DNA from: Carnegiea gigantea
Lineage: Eukaryota > Streptophyta > Magnoliopsida > Caryophyllales > Cactaceae
Assembly: GCA_029747015.1 (NCBI GenBank)
Contig: JAKOGI010001196.1
Span: 1 to 64,000, forward strand
Direction: 5' to 3'
DNA: 64,000 nt
Of the stretch, positions 23,901 to 35,537 are shown piece after piece (positions within the stretch are counted from its first letter, which is position 1; every line of letters starts with the position of its first letter). A model generated the notes under the pieces. It made no database searches. It was not told the origin of the DNA and worked only from the letters and a program-made list of their open reading frames with translations. The translations under genes were made by a program, and so were the position numbers.

Positions 23901-25055
23901 CCAATTTTATTTTTGATACGAGAAATATAAGTACACTGTTTTCTTGTTATAGCCGTCTGATGGAAGAATCTTGAGTTCTGATCACCAATAGTTAGCCATT
24001 GTTTCCTAGCTAAGCGGCCCCAAAATTTCTTATGAAAGAGCATTAGTTTTTCTCTTTGTTTGATCAGCCTAGTATGGCAATGATTAAGTCATGGATTATT
24101 AGCATTGGTGATAAGGTGGTGTTCCACATAATGTAGTTCCTCTGTATTTTTCTTGTCCATTTCCTGCAGTTTGCACCTGCGGTAACTTTCCAAGATTTAA
24201 GCTTATTTTTGATACATTTGAGCTGTTGTGCAATACCGAACATAGGCGAACCATGAACAGGATGTTGCCACTGCTGTCGAACAATACAGTGAACATGTTC
24301 GTATTGAATCCAATCTGGTTGAAATCTGAAAGAGAGTTGCTCATGGACTGTTATGGGCCCTTGAGTGCTAAGAAGAAGAAAACAACGATCAGAACACTTT
24401 AAGGGTCCATGGATGATATTAACAGAAGGATAAAGATTATGCCAATCGTTTCGGCCAATAGCCCGATCTAATTTTTCATAAATAAGCTGACCCCATACCT
24501 GAGATTTCCAAGTGAACGGTCGTCCCAAAACAGAAAGACTAGTCGCATTGATTTTATTTAAGAAAGAAGGAATTGTTTGCATTGTGAGTGGGAGATTGGC
24601 CCCCCCTTTTAATCCGTACTATCTTCCATTTCATTGAAATTACCTATAATACACCAGGTGTGTCAATAATATTATTCAGTTCTGAGATATGGTTCCAAAA
24701 AACCAATTTTTCAGAATGTTTTGTCTGAGCATAAATACTGAAAAAAGTAACCAATTGTTGTGTTTTGACATCAAGAACAAGCATGTGGACAAAGCATTGT
24801 TCTTTGAGCAAAACATTAGCAAGAATATTCGTATTATTCCATAGGACCCACATACCATCGGAATGGTTTACAGGATAACAAAATCACAAAACTCAAATCC
24901 AAAGTGGGAGATGATACGTTTATTTGTACTTTCCGCCAGCATCATTTCAGTAAGAAAAACATTATATCAGGTTTATGGGAACAAACAATCCGACGAATTT
25001 CCTCACATATTTGCTATTTTTTCACACCTTCAACATTCCATGCAATTACTTTCAT
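20930..25055 (-). pseudogene. LINE ORF2: endonuclease, reverse transcriptase, RNase H (broken)
   Basis: The start at 25055 reads MKVIAWNVEGV, the usual opening of the AP-type endonuclease, followed in shifting frames by RIVCSHKPDIMFF and the rest of the nuclease. Reverse transcriptase spans about 24040-22900. It has KAPGLDGFGALFFQKFW, LIALIPKV, HFRPISLCN, the motif A aspartate in AIKLDMEKAYDCIEWD and motif B GLRQGDPLSS, after which the frame shifts. Motif C at about 22970-22982 reads FVDYS instead of FADDS, losing one catalytic Asp. A zf-RVT-like region and RNase H follow; RNase H shows KLNFDGS, VTEATT and IEGDNRMVI around 21380-21170. Multiple stops and frameshifts make it inactive. Confidence 0.85.
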
Positions 25056-26673
25056 AATGAAAAATCAAAAATTGCAGTACAGGGCCAGCGCAAAAACTTG
25101 CAAAACTAATGGCAAAGCACTACTCTAAATGCAATAAGCATTCAAATCAAAATTGAAATCAAATTGAGGTCCTCTGCACCTTTGAAACATCGCACATTAT
25201 AAGAACTTCTGCGGCCACCAGTTTAACAATCTTGAAACCGATCGCCAATAAATTTTGTCAGTTATTGTACAGGGATACCAACTAGGTGGCCAGACAGTTT
25301 ATTGAAAATACCACTCCCCGGTGCACCAAACAAAATAATGTCCATAATAATAATAATAAAGACAACAACAAGGTCTCAGATTTAAAACGATCATCACAGA
25401 CCTGTGATCACGTCGACATGGTTGTCTCCTCAAGTCCAATAACGCGCCAGCATTAGCCCGGGAATACACCTCCCACCAATGGGCACAGAAACAGGACCTC
25501 CACAGGACTAACCCAATAGAGAGTCCATGTATAACGAGGAGCATAGACCAGTCACACGCATCCACAAGCAGAAGACCATACAGAACAAGCCATAAAGAGG
25601 ACATATATAAACTCAGACCCACAAGGGTCATCATCGTATGCCATAAACAACCCCCATGAACCATGATGCAATACCAGAACTGGGAAGTCAGAGTTGCCCA
25701 CGGGAAGTCCACAGCAATTACAGAGGGGAGCAACAGGAGGCCTGGACATCAGTTAAAGGCTCAGGCGACAGCTCCACCCAGTAGAATGTCTACCTACAAG
25801 TTGTCCAACCCAGGGATCCTCGGTGATTCCAAACTTTTGTGACAGAAAGTGATTCTAATTAGAGTCCAAAAGTGTATGTGATAATACACTTAAATCCGTA
25901 CACGAAAACCAGAAAATAAAGAAGGTTAGAGCTGCTGAAATATCCCTGAAAAAGAACTGAGGCAATTACCACCAGAAAGAGACAAAAATTAGTAGATGAG
26001 GGCTAATCACAATCAAGAATGACAATAAATAAATACAAAGGAAGTCCAGTAGCAGTATCATTTCAAACCTAGATAAACCCGGTATTGTAAAGTACTGTAC
26101 ATTTAAAGACACTCGAACTGATGAGAACTTAAAAAAGATTTGAGAATAATGCCGCCAGTTTAAAACCATCAGCAATAGCTGAGGGCTAAGCACTAGTAAG
26201 AATAGCATGTTAGGCATGCAACTAAGAGCTATCAAATGCAAAGGGCCATAATCAGGATCCAAAGTCAGAGGCAAACACATCACAGTGCACAGGACCAGGT
26301 AAGAAGTCATGCAAATCCCGCAAGAAAACCATACCAAAGGTCCAAAGAAGAAGGAAAAAGTGATAACATAGGTGTGATCATTAAATTGGAACCAAAAAAA
26401 TACAGTAAAGACAGCCTCTATCATATAAAACCCAAAACAGCCTCTGTCTCACCCAGCCCGGGCTTGATATACAATCTAAATAAGAGGCTACATAGTCAAA
26501 AAGAATCAGCCAGGACAGTCGGATACAAACAGAGTATGGCAGCATAGGCCTGAAAAGTGCAAAAGACAAACAGATCCCCAATATGATTCCCATGGAAGTA
26601 CATGCTGTCTGAACTGCACCAAAAGACCGGCAACACCTGATTTGGTAACCCAAAAATTGACCCCGTAACATTA
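25056..26673 (-). other. LINE inter-ORF spacer
   Basis: About 1.6 kb separates the end of ORF1 from the ORF2 start, longer than the short gap or overlap common in L1 elements. Open frames on either strand show no recognisable domain. It may be a noncoding spacer or an old insertion. Confidence 0.45.
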
Positions 26674-27940
26674 TCATAGATAGGTGTAAGAGGAGGAGAG
26701 TTCTTCACCCTCCTCAAAACTTCGTTTCTTGGAGAATTCAGAGGAATGTTGAGGGTCATCATCGCCTTCTAGATTGAGAAAGATATCCATGTCATCCTCG
26801 TCATCAATAGGAAGATCAGCCTCAGGGTCAGAGACAACGGGAGGAAACTGATTTTTTCCGGCCTGCAATGATTTAGAAGGCAGTGGTGTAGGCTCCAAAT
26901 TAGGCCCTGAAGTCGTACCCACTTCTCCTTCAGCACAGGAAGTATCAGAAACAACCACAGTATGGGTAGCATCTTGCAGAGTAACAGTAGTTACCTTGAG
27001 TGCTGTAAACCTAAATGGTGTAGGCAGGATGCCACATTTTCGATGATAGTTAGGGAGCCTGCTCTATTTTTTAGGCGAAACAGTTACCCAATTCTCAGAA
27101 GGAGGAATACTTCTAGCCCCACTAGCATTACGTACAACTACAGTTTCCTATTGAAGGGCGATTGCCCCAAATTTTTCAACAACCACTTCAAATACATTCC
27201 TAGGAGAGTCAGGGCAAGCTTCAAGGCATGAGCCGTGCTACCACAGATAGCACAAACTTCATGAAGACCTTCATAAGAAATGGGCAGGTGAAGAACAGCA
27301 TCCGAAGTTGGAATGGTCAAAGTACCCCTGAGAGGTTTAGTAACATCCACATTGAGACAGACCTGGGCAAATTTCCCCTTACCCCAATTCAGAGTGTATT
27401 CATCAGCCTTAAGGAATCTCCCCACCCAAGACAGAAGGGAAGCAAGCTGAGTGTCATCCCAATATTCTTGAGGTAGTCTAGTAATGGTAAGCCATTGATC
27501 AACATGGGTGACACTAATGGAATAAGGGTCAAACATAGGTACCCAAGGCTTAAGAACAAGATTAAAAGCCCGCTTACAAACCAAGGTTGATTAATCCAAA
27601 CATATTCCCAATCATGGACATTGGTGAATTTAAATAAAATCCAGCCATTATCCATATCGACATAATCAATTTGGCCCTTAACCTGAGTCCAATCTCGTTT
27701 TGTTTTAATGCGGATAAGATGAAAAGGAATGGAATCCCCCTAAATTTTCCCAAAAAGGCTCATGGCAGGTAGATCAAAATCAAGAGGGAGTACCCAGGTA
27801 GAGGTTACCTTATTCTTTGATTCCATTTTACTCTCGGTAGGATAAACATGATGTTCAGGCTGAGTTCGAGGAATAGGATCACCACTGAGACTTCCCATTG
27901 TGAGCTTAACAACCCAGGAGAAGGTTGGAATGGCCACCTT
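26674..27940 (-). pseudogene. LINE ORF1: DUF4283 with zinc knuckle (broken)
   Basis: ORF1 proteins of plant L1 elements bind the element RNA. From about 27937 the minus strand reads PLDFDLPAMSLFGKI, then a stop, then DNGWILFKFTNVHDWEYVW and, after a frameshift, KPWVPMFDP and EYWDDTQLASLLSWVGRFL. These are the DUF4283 phrases. The zinc knuckle begins EVCAICGSTAHALK near 27250-27210, where another frameshift occurs. The C-terminus (26958-26674) is acidic, with PIDDEDDMDIFLNLEGDDD. Stops at 27740 and frame changes near 27580 and 27220 show decay. Confidence 0.75.
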
Positions 27941-29099
27941 ATCCTTACCGCTTGGATTATTATGAGAGCTTCCATCTAGGTCAGTTGGAAGCTAAGATCC
28001 GGGAAGAGGACCATCATGGGGAAATTGAGAAGAATTGAGCAGATTGGCATGATGGGGTGGAACAAGAGAATCAGAAGCAACAGAGGTTGGTCGAGGGTAA
28101 TGTGAAGGTACTTCACACATTCGGATTAAGGGAATAAGAGGAGCAAAGTATGTAGTGATGGCGGAATCAGAGTGGAGGAATCGACCATTTATAAGCACCC
28201 AAGGCAAGAATAATGAATTGAAAAGGAGCCAGCACACACACACAAACCAGAGATTAAAAAAAGCCCAAAAACACCACTAGGAAAACCCAACCCTAACCGT
28301 CAGTGAACAAAATAGCAAAGAATAGCAACAGTGACTTAATAATGTAACACAGAGACGTAAGGGTTGGCAAACCAAGTGCTGTGAGGGGGCATTAATCGGA
28401 TAAACAAAGACCAGTAATTAGGACCTAAAGGCTTCAGCACAGACAAGAATTGAGTAATCCAAACCAGAGACATTATTTTCAAGCAATTAAGGGTAGATCT
28501 TACCAAAAGTGCTCCCAAATCATAATACCTATGACCGTAGGGTGCCAAATCTGAGCTCTGTAAAGTGACTTCATTAGGGCAATCATCAAAATTATCCAGA
28601 GGTGTAGCAACCGCAAATGTCCACCAGACTGCAATTAATGCTTCTCACTCACTAGTGATGCACAAGGGTGTGGGAGAAGGCTGCATATCAACGACGAAAT
28701 CATAGACCCCGTGTGAGAAAGGAGATGGGGTTTCAAACTGAGGGGCCAAACCAGCTCTGAAAAGCTGTAAAAGGACCCTGTAGGGTGGGCGGCAAAGGAG
28801 ATCTAAAATGATGGCGATTTGAGAAGTGGTGGCGAACCAAGACACACCCAAAGGTCGAGAGTGGGAAGGAGCTACAAGTGGTTCTGGTGCCAATTCGCAG
28901 GGTAGCATCGCAGTAAAGCAGATGGGAAAGCACGGATAAGACTGAAAATGTGCGGTGGAAGACAAAGGATGGGCGGTGGAGGTGACAGGAAGTGGGTCTG
29001 GAGGCTTGCTTAAGTCACCGGACTCGATGCATTTCGGCGGTGGGGAGGTGACAATTGGGCTTATAGCAGCAGGAGTGCTCTCTCTCCTCTCTAGGGAAA
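27941..29099 (-). other. LINE 5' leader region
   Basis: The sequence between ORF1 and the inferred 5' end has several short open frames on the minus strand (for example 28965-28645), none with a recognised domain. It is relatively GC-rich for the window, as is common for plant LINE 5' UTRs carrying an internal promoter. No promoter motif could be assigned. Confidence 0.45.
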
Positions 29100-29108
29100 C
29101 AATTTAGT

Positions 29109-30710
29109 GGTACAAATTCAATATTTTATGCATACTTTGTCATAACATAGGCCCCTGCTATGATTTGACATTATCTATAAATGCCACCATGCCCTCATGG
29201 GGTTGTCAATTTGCGATGTGTCCATTTTTTTCTAGTAAGGCGATATCCATTTCTTATTTGAACAGATCCATGTCCAATAAAGTTGATGAGTTATGTTTGG
29301 TGAACATAAGTGGGATGAAATAAAATCAAGGCTTATTGCACAGGAAATTGCGTAGGACTTAAATCCTAAACTTGAGTGTTTGGTAGAAAACTGGAATGAA
29401 ATTAGGTTCCACTCCTTATTAATTGGCTAGCAATTATGAAATAGGAACAAATATGTTTTCTTTTTAAAATTATGCCAGCCATTGTACGTTGTTTATGATT
29501 ATTGTTGTTGTCGTTGTCGTCGTTTTCGTTGTTATTATCATTCTTGTTATTGGTTGACTTTGTCCCAAAAAAAAAAACCAAAGGTTGTAACCTAATTTCC
29601 TAACCATGTGAGGCTTGTATTTAATTTTTTAGTTGTAATTAACTATTTTATAAGTTTTGAAATAAATCATGTTCTAGTCCCTACATATCAAAATGTATCA
29701 TATCGACCAAAAAAAAAGCAGATCAAAACTATTTTGTTTATTATCTAACTTTGTTATCAGAATTTAGTCCTGCATACGAAAATACAAGATATATCATATC
29801 CAAGAAATTTTTTAAATAAGGCAAACAAAAGGACATGCCAAACGAAAGAAGAACATAAAAAAGGACATATCCAAATTTTCCCTAAAAATCCTTACCAAAC
29901 ACTAAGAAGTGGAACTGGAAAGTTGAGAATTTAAGTGCCTATCTTTTTTTGCTCACTAAACACATGTTTAAGAACCAACTTTATCAAATGTTGAAACTAA
30001 TGTTGTATACCCAGGATATGTTATATACTATAACACACCCCTTATGTATATGTATTTGGGTTTGAAGTATGGATGCTGTAAAAGTTACCCTCTAACCTTG
30101 CACAGTAAATCAATAGAGGGGCTATTAAGATTAGAATCTAATATCTCTCACTTAGAAAGACTATGATATCATCATGCCCAAGAACCAACTTAACTAAAAG
30201 TTGAAACTAATGATTGAATGTCTAGGATCGGTTATATACTCCAGCAACTCCTCTTTAGTTCATTTTGCACATCACCTCCTTAAATTCAATTTGAACTTCA
30301 AGTTAATGTCCTTTAGAAGATGTTTTATACTAGTTGGTTGTGTACTAGAAAGTATGATATTATTTTGTATAAAAGTAATAATCGATGAGTTTATACACTA
30401 GGAACTTATTCTTGTAAACTAATAATTACGTAAGCATTTCACCAACCCGAGTTGCATTATAACACGACCTATACCACTTGAATTCTTGGTTCCCCCAGGT
30501 TAAACAGTTAAGCTTGGATTACTCAATCATCAAAAGGATATAACAATATGCATCTCAAGTATACTGAGCAGACAACAACTATGAATCCACTCCCCTAATC
30601 CTACTTAAGATGGTTCTCCCACACTTATGAACAATTTGAAAAATATCCCTATCTATAGCATGATGTGCTGTTCTATTCCATTCAAGTAAGAAAATATATA
30701 TGATTACGTT
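29109..30710. other. Intergenic DNA with a diverged direct repeat
   Basis: No gene is recognised. A segment of about 70 bp is present twice in direct orientation, at about 29969-30036 and 30179-30247. Both copies contain AAGAACCAACTT, TTGAAACTAATG, a GGAT block and GTTATATACT, with many differences between. This pattern occurs in old plant repeats, but the family was not identified. Confidence 0.5.
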
Positions 30711-31024
30711 ACAAACTACACAGAGCATAACTTTTCCTTTCTTGCTATTGTAAAGACCATGGCCTGGCCATGAATGGTTGGACTTGCTGGTGCTGAGTTT
30801 ATTTTGCTCATTCTCTTTTTATTTTTAGCAAAATGGATCAGGCTGCAATAGGATGGATGACCTGTCCGTACGAGCTGGACCACAGACCTTATAGAGGAGC
30901 CCATCCTAGTTGAACCCAGGTCCAGTTTTTTGGATCGATTCCAGGTAGTAATGCATGTTTGGCTCATGAGACTAGGAAACAACTTTGATTGAGTTGACCC
31001 CAGTTTCTGGTCCATACAATATTA

Positions 31025-32440
31025 CTGTCATGATCTCAAGACTGTTTTTCCAAGTCTAAAAATGATTTAACCGAAAAATAGAAAAAAACTATTCACTAAA
31101 GTCGCCAGTGAGTTTTTAGGGAAACTTACAAATCAAATCTACTTTTTAAAACGAACTATAAACTGAAATGGATAAATAAAAAAGTTCATTTTAAAAAAGT
31201 TTTCAAAAGACACCCGAATAATCCCTAAAATAGGGACCACAATCACTAGACTCCATAAGCTTGAACCAAAAAGTTTAGATTCAGGAGCAAGGTACGATAT
31301 CGTGATGATGGAATGCATCAGGATATTGGCCGTCATTGACGACCTCTACTAATCAAAAATGGGAAAAATTATATTACACTTTATACAAATCCTACAACAT
31401 ATTACATTCAATCAAATCAGATAATGAAAACCAAAAGTACAATGTTAGTCTTCAAGACGCAATCCAACTAGTTACAGCGGGTGGGGACTATACTAATCAA
31501 AAATTACATTTTTGCTTGAAATATGAAACTTAATAAAACAATAAAAGGGAAAAAGAGAAAGAGAGGAAGAGGAAGCTTAGGTTATGCCCTCAAGATGACC
31601 CATCTGATTTATCTAGGAACTCAACAGAGTGACACCTCTTTTCTAGTCAACCAATTTCTCGCTTTGAATGTCACTCTTCTCAATTCTTCTCTCAAGTTTT
31701 AGTGTATTTCTCTCTAAGTTTTTTGACGTCTTTAACCCTAGGAGAGCTCCCTTTTTATAGCACTAAAAGGACAAGATAAGCTCATTAAAAAAATAAAAAG
31801 AAAGGCCAAGTTATCTCCTAATAGGATTAATTTAATGACTGCACCTTTTCAGCTAAAAGGTAGGACATATTCTAGACGTATAGAAGGAAGCATAGGATCC
31901 CAGTTGGGTTCCTACCAACTGCTAGGGAACCCATCCAAGTTCCTGCCAATTGCCACGGAACCTAATCCAGCTCCTGCACCGCTAGGTTCAACAGACCAAA
32001 ACCCGGACGGGTTGTGTGCTACTCTTGCAATATGAGACATACTATCTCTTTTTTTAATGTATTATTTCTCTTCCTTTAGAGTTAAATTAAGGATTAATCC
32101 TACTGGGCCCCAAAGACACTGATTGAGACATCAGTTTCATCGTCGGGCATTTTATAAAATTCGAAATGTCAGTTTTAGGTGTCTATAGTTGGCCCCAACT
32201 TTTACAAACCTAAGCAAGGTGAAGGTCAAAGTATTTAGCTCTTGTGCTTAACTATTTTATTGCTCCATTTTGACATTCCATTGGTCTAACAGTTCTGCAC
32301 TGTTGACCTTTCGCCAATGTAATGGACCTTTCACCAGCCTAGCGAACCTTTTTACCGGTCTAGCAGTTCTGGATTTTGATCTTTCGGCAGTCTAGCGAAC
32401 CTTTCGCCAATCTAGCTGTAACACTCCTAGCCTTAAGGCT
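31025..32440 (-). mobile_element. LTR-like fragment with promoter features
   Basis: On the minus strand a TATA-type sequence, GCTATAAAAAGGGAG, occurs at about 31767-31749. It is followed by an A-rich leader with AAGAGTGACATTC, as in R/U5 regions of Ty3-type LTRs. Upstream lies GGGGCCAACTATAGACACC, and downstream a segment containing GGCGACTTTAGTG, phrases I associate with long gypsy LTRs. Bases 32415-32440 (GTAACACTCCTAGCC on +) resemble an LTR end. No paired LTR, primer-binding site or TSD was found. Confidence 0.35.
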
Positions 32441-32879
32441 AGAGGTTTTAGTGATTCCTTAAAATTTTAGAACGAAAACGGCAGAGTTCCACCTAAAACC
32501 TGACCATAACTTAAGCTTATAGCCTAAACTACCTGACCATAACTTAAGAAATGCACTCATTCTCTTTACAATTGGGCTAGGGCCATTATCCACAACCCTA
32601 AACTACCTTGACTTTGGATCATCAATTCCTGTGTTGGATATATAAGGTATAGGAAAAAGCAATTAGGATAAATGAATAATACAAAATGCCAATGAATCCA
32701 CACCATAAATCAAGGTACAATTGCCCTATTTTGGATCGACCTAGGAAATTCTTTAAGTAACCACTTTTGCTTAACTCTATCACTTACCATGTGAGGATAA
32801 GATATCATATGCTCATTTAAAAATAACCTAGAATTGATCATGTTAGCTTCATATTTTGGGCAATCAAGTAATCTCTTTA

Positions 32880-35537
32880 TATTAATCAGTGAATTGTACT
32901 AACCTATGATACTGGCCAATGTCATCTAGGTGTAGAAGTACACATCTTTAAGCTTGCTGAAGGAATAATTCAAGTAGTTCAACCATTTGCACCATTCCTT
33001 TGGGTTGACCCGTTGCAATCATCATTTCATTATGGTCAATTAAAAACCGTTTTCACACCATCAAAGTACCTTGAATAGAAGGTTATACACTCATACGCAA
33101 TGTATCCTTTTACCATTGAACATTCAGGTTACACCTTATTTTTAACAAGGCCTTTTAGGAATGCCAGAAACGTAATAAACCATAGAGAACTATAATAATA
33201 GAACTATTATTACATGAATGATTTTTAAATCATAATAAAAGAGCATGCCTTCCTTTCTATTGGATATATCAATCTATAAAAATAGGCCTCCAAGCTTTGC
33301 TCCCTAAGTTAAATGCACAATTAGGAGCACCATGATTGTAAAAAAGCTAGGAGGAAACATTTTCTCCATTTTACATAGTATTAGAACCACTTTAGCTCCA
33401 ATTCCATCTAGTTTCTCAATGGACAACTCCTTTCCATATAATTCCCTAAATAAGTCTGACAACGCACATATAGATTTACAATCAATATCTTTTACAACTC
33501 TTAAGACAATATGGACCAAATCTTGCATCAATATGTGATAATTGTGGCTTTTTAGATTAAATAACTTACGAACCTTCAAATTAAAACATTAACATTGGAG
33601 ATATGCTACTTGCATACTTGTTTAGGATGCTTAAATGCTTCAAGACGGTTAGTAAACACATCTTTTTATCAGTTGACCAAGTGCAAAGGGCATTAGGTAT
33701 TTCGTATTTCCTATTCATTAATTGAATAGGATGAAGTTATGGCCTTATTTTTATCAATTGCACATCTTTATGTGTTCAGTTATCCTTAGATTTACCATCA
33801 AGATTTAACAAGGTACCCAACAAGTTATCACATGTATTCTTCTCAATATACATTATGTCTAGATTATGGTGAAAAGGGTCTTGCTCCCAATCTGGCAAAT
33901 TAAATAAAATAATCCTTTTCTTCCATATTTATTCCTCATCTTTTTCATTAATCTCTACATTCTAAGCTTCACCCTTGCCATAGGTGAATCTTGTTCCCTC
34001 CAATTGTTCAAGAACATCATTGCAACTACAAGCTTTAGGAGTGCAACCAAGCTATATCTTTCTATCAAATTTGATTCCATCAAAACGAAATGGATGATTT
34101 TCAGAAAGCCATCTTCTATGGTCCATGTAACAAAACTTATGTCCATTTTTCAACCACATCAAATGTATACCTCTAGCACAAGTTGGATAAGAAAATGAAC
34201 CTTAGTACTCCAACCAGATAACTTTGCATACGAAGTGAAGTTGCTAGTAGCAGAATGAAGAACCCAATGTAGTTTGAAACTTGTCTTGATGTATGCAGCA
34301 AACGCATCTACCATGTTCTACAACTGTAACAATTCTTTAATTAGAGGTTGAGGATAGACATCAATATCCATGCCGAGGGCCTTTTCCCAAGGTATGACCA
34401 TAGATAAAATGATGGAAGGTTGTTTTATACAAAGCCATTGGGGCAAGTTATATAGAATTAACTATACGGGACAAGTATTATGTGTGTTACTCATCATAGA
34501 AATGGATTAAATCTATCAATAGAAAGTCCTAATCTAATATTGCAAGGATTAGAAGTAAAATGGGAATTATGTTCATCAAAGTCCTTTGATGCTTTTGCTT
34601 CTGCTGGATGCCTTAGGATTCTATCCTTTACCCTATCTCTATGATGCCAAAGCATATCTTCGACTAGCCTAGAGGACTTACACATCTTATTTAATCTTTT
34701 TGGCAATTTCTTATCTTTGTCCTTCCATCGGGAAACATGGCCCTTGTCACACTCATTGGGGTTTTCCCTTCCATCCTAATACATGATACAATCATTAGGA
34801 TAAACATGGATCTCTTTATAGCGAAGCCCTAAATCCTTCTTCAACTGCATACATTTACTCCATGATGACGGAAACGGATTGATTTAGGCGAAAACAGTTA
34901 CCAATATTTGGAGCAACATATCAAATGACTTAATAGGCCAACCATGCATGGATTCCAAATGGAGTAAGTGCAAAACAAAAGATAGTTTTGAATAATTCGA
35001 TCCTGGATATAGTTCTTGCTCATCTTGGTCTAGTATCCTTCTATAACCAGCATCTTCATAGTTTTCTTTGTTATTCATTGCAGCATTACAATTACGTTCA
35101 TCAATGAACTCATCATTTACCCCATGCATAGGATCTAAAACATCCCATGTATTATCATTATTATTTTCAATGTTTCCTTCATTATAGATCCCAAAAATAT
35201 AATTCAATAAACCCATAGTGTCAACATTACCCATAAAGCTAGCATCAACATCAGTGTCAGTGAGGCTTGCAATATGGGGTATCCAATTAGTTTGCATCAA
35301 AAATGGTTCCCCAGGATGCACACATTCTATGTAGTTATGCCGAAGTTTATAAACCATGAAATGGTATGCAACTTCATCTCTATTAAAACAACAATTGCAT
35401 CCAATCTTAAAATGATTGTAAGGGCAAACAATCACCTTACTTCCCCTAGCATTGGAGAAAGCAAAATCTAAGAATGATTGAACTCCTTTTATATATTCAG
35501 CGTATGTCCTATTCGTATTAGTCCAATTTTTATCCAT
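32880..35537 (-). pseudogene. TNP2-like CACTA transposase (broken)
   Basis: The N-terminal frame 35537-34884 opens MDKNWTNTNRTYAEYIKGV and has FLDFAFSNA and CPYNHFKIGCNC, matching the transposase-associated domain of plant En/Spm elements. Frame 34706-34494 reads DMLWHHRDRVKDRILRHPA and NIRLGLSIDRFNPF, the start of Transposase_21. Frame 34146-33955 matches its end in part. Frame 33579-33304 (LKSHNYHILMQ, ELYGKELS, LCKMEKMFPPSFF) and bases near 33110-33020 (GYIAYECITFYSRYFDG) are the DUF4218-like C-terminal part. The pieces lie in order, broken by stops and frameshifts, so no active enzyme is expected. Confidence 0.75.

Larger units (their letters stand above)
20869..29099 (-). mobile_element. 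L1-type non-LTR retrotransposon (LINE), near full length
   Basis: The element reads on the minus strand. Its 3' end is the poly(A) seen as a T-run at about 20870-20881, and its 5' end is probably near 29099, where the minus strand starts GTTTCCCTAGAGAGG. It holds ORF1 (DUF4283 plus zinc knuckle), a spacer and ORF2 (endonuclease, reverse transcriptase, RNase H), the layout of plant L1 elements with an RNase H. CAATTTGGT beyond the poly(A) and CAATTTAGT at 29100-29108 may be a target duplication with one mismatch. Frames are broken in both ORFs. The 5' boundary is inferred. Confidence 0.8.
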
